A DNA stretch of 64,000 nt from Thermohalobaculum xanthum (GTDB lineage: Bacteria > Pseudomonadota > Alphaproteobacteria > Rhodobacterales > Rhodobacteraceae), in the NCBI RefSeq assembly GCF_016623495.1, contig NZ_JAEHHL010000010.1, positions 62,001 to 126,000 of the forward strand, in the 5' to 3' direction. Below the pieces are notes generated by a model. The model did no database searches, was not told the DNA's origin, and saw nothing but the letters and a program-made list of their open reading frames with translations. Every line of letters begins with the position of its first letter. Position 1 is the first letter of the stretch. This document shows, one piece after another, positions 62,996-64,000 of this stretch. The position numbers were made by a program, and so were the translations under genes.

Positions 62996-63699
62996 TGGGC
63001 AGCCTGACGCTTGGCCTTCCCTCCAAAGGCCGCCTGATGGAAGCCACCATCGAGTGGTTCGGCGCCCGGGGCATCACCATCCGCCGCAGCGGTGCCGGGC
63101 GCGAATACGCCGCCCATGCGGAAGGCATCGACGGGCTCGACATCGTGATGCTCTCGGCCGGCGAGATCCCGCGCGAGCTCGATCGCGGCCGCATCCATCT
63201 CGGCGTCACGGGCGAGGACCTGATCCGCGAGAAGATCGCGGGATGGGAGCACCGGGTGAAGATCGCCACCGCGATGGGCTTCGGACACGCCGACCTCGTC
63301 GTCGCGGTGCCCGCCTGGTGGGTCGATGTCGAGACGATGGCCGATCTCGACGAGGCCTGCGCCCAGTTCCGCGCCCGCCACGGCACCGCGCTGAGGATCG
63401 GCACCAAGTACCACGCGCTGACCCGCGACTTCTTCCGCCGCAAGGGCGTCGCCGACTACCGCATCGTCGACAGCCAGGGCGCGACCGAGGCCGGCCCCAA
63501 GAACCAGAGCTTCGAGGCAATCGTCGACATCACCTCGTCGGGCGAGACGCTGACCGCGAACCACCTGCGCGTCCTGTCAGACGGGATGATCCTGCAGAGC
63601 CAAGCCAGCCTGTGCCTCAGCCTCGCCGCCGACTGGGGCGCCGAGGCAGTGCGGGCGCGCGACAGCCTCGGCACGAAGCTCGGCCTCGCGCTCGGCTGA
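62995..63699 (+). CDS. hisG: ATP phosphoribosyltransferase, short form
   Basis: HisG performs the first step of histidine synthesis. The 234-residue short form lacks the ACT domain, so it needs HisZ, encoded immediately upstream with a one-base overlap. Visible features are LGLPSKGRLMEATIEWF, GVTGEDLIREK, the KIATAMGFGHADLVVAVP segment, IGTKYHALTRDFF and a C-terminal GETLTANHLRVL. Confidence 0.96.
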   Translation: MGSLTLGLPSKGRLMEATIEWFGARGITIRRSGAGREYAAHAEGIDGLDIVMLSAGEIPRELDRGRIHLGVTGEDLIREKIAGWEHRVKIATAMGFGHADLVVAVPAWWVDVETMADLDEACAQFRARHGTALRIGTKYHALTRDFFRRKGVADYRIVDSQGATEAGPKNQSFEAIVDITSSGETLTANHLRVLSDGMILQSQASLCLSLAADWGAEAVRARDSLGTKLGLALG

Positions 63700-63716
63700 C
63701 GCAGCCGCAGGCTGCG
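63700..63716. terminator. Small hairpin between convergent hisG and hydrolase genes
   Basis: CGCAGCC and GGCTGCG pair around a GCA loop directly after the hisG stop, 3 bases before the convergent gene's end. There is little T-tract. It may act as a weak bidirectional terminator. Confidence 0.4.
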
Positions 63717-63718
63717 GA

Positions 63719-64000
63719 TCACAGGTTGACGCTCTCCATCACCTCCGGAGCGTGCACCGCGACGGGCGCGACCAGCGCGCGGAAGTCGTCGGCTGACTGC
63801 GCCAGAAGCGGGAAGGTGCGGTAGTGGCTCACGATCACGCCCTTGAGGTCGAAGAACTTCTTGCAGGCATAGGCTGCGCGCTGCGCGTCCATGGTGAAGT
63901 GTCCGCCGATCGGCACGATCGCATGGGTCGGATGGTGCAGATCCTCGAACAGCGCCATGTCGGCCATCACGTCGGTGTCGCCCATCACGTAAAGCGTCAC
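63719..64000 (-). CDS. Partial CDS: UPF0173-type MBL metal-dependent hydrolase
   Basis: The C-terminal 93 or so residues of a metallo-beta-lactamase-fold protein are visible; the N-terminus lies beyond base 64000. Segments YVMGDTDVMADMALFEDL, PIGGHFTMDAQRAA and IVSHYRTFPLLAQSADDF are the metal-site and C-terminal signature of UPF0173 hydrolases. The in-frame codon at the window edge is not a supported start. Function of the family is unsettled. Confidence 0.85.
   Translation of the reverse strand: MTLYVMGDTDVMADMALFEDLHHPTHAIVPIGGHFTMDAQRAAYACKKFFDLKGVIVSHYRTFPLLAQSADDFRALVAPVAVHAPEVMESVNL

Noticed and set aside
1-64000. tRNA, rRNA, CRISPR and insertion-sequence scan
   Set aside because: No T-loop-like tRNA signatures, rRNA blocks, spaced repeats or transposase motifs were noticed by eye; a dedicated search tool could still find a missed short element.

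Overview
The window is GC-rich throughout and reads as a chromosomal segment of an alphaproteobacterium, most likely Rhodobacterales or a close relative. The pointers are the TRAP dicarboxylate transporters, the tiny aa3-oxidase subunit IV, COQ9, the uvrC-pgsA-moaD-moaE order, the purE-purK pair, a split Tad/Flp pilus locus, short-form HisG with HisZ, and CtrA-type boxes. No rRNA, tRNA, CRISPR array, insertion sequence or prophage was recognised. Both end genes are cut by the window.

Layout. 1-2145: end of a carnitine/acyl-CoA type catabolic operon (thioesterase-like tail, SDR, acyl-CoA dehydrogenase). 2191-10066: a C4-dicarboxylate-type TRAP island. It holds an orphan binding protein with a GntR-like operator, a DctB/DctD two-component pair, a regulatory region with two UAS palindromes and a sigma-54 promoter, and then dctP-dctQ-dctM. 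10186-24651: mixed housekeeping genes (esterase, ICMT-like methyltransferase, panC, hemH, BioC-like methyltransferase, comF, grxC, amidase, FAD dehydrogenase, Sua5, acyl-CoA dehydrogenase, MBL hydrolase, oxidase subunit IV, phosphatase, rpsU, COQ9). 24668-32473: purK/purE, small proteins, a CaCA antiporter, a pteridine-reductase-like SDR, an AT-rich island with a DnaA box, uvrC, pgsA, moaD, moaE. 32476-35982: an envelope pair (coiled-coil membrane protein and OmpA/BON protein) and a GDPD.

35989-48160: main Tad/Flp pilus locus (cpaA, two TPR lipoproteins, tadC, tadB, tadA, tadZ, OmpA lipoprotein, cpaC, cpaB, two Flp pilins) with a divergent lytic transglycosylase. 48216-53467: scoAB, a hydrolase, rimO, a small protein, a Tat-exported MBL protein. 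53682-58343: a second Tad cluster (TadG-like, two TadE-like) next to an NfrB-like glycosyltransferase that carries an MshEN-type putative c-di-GMP domain and has a full-consensus CtrA box upstream. 58380-64000: carA, yqeY-like, hisS-hisZ-hisG, and a truncated UPF0173 hydrolase.

The two most interesting signals are the DctBD/TRAP regulatory architecture with an extra binding protein, and the possible CtrA/c-di-GMP-linked glycosyltransferase plus pseudopilin module. Both are hypotheses built on motifs read by eye; no alignment or database search was run.
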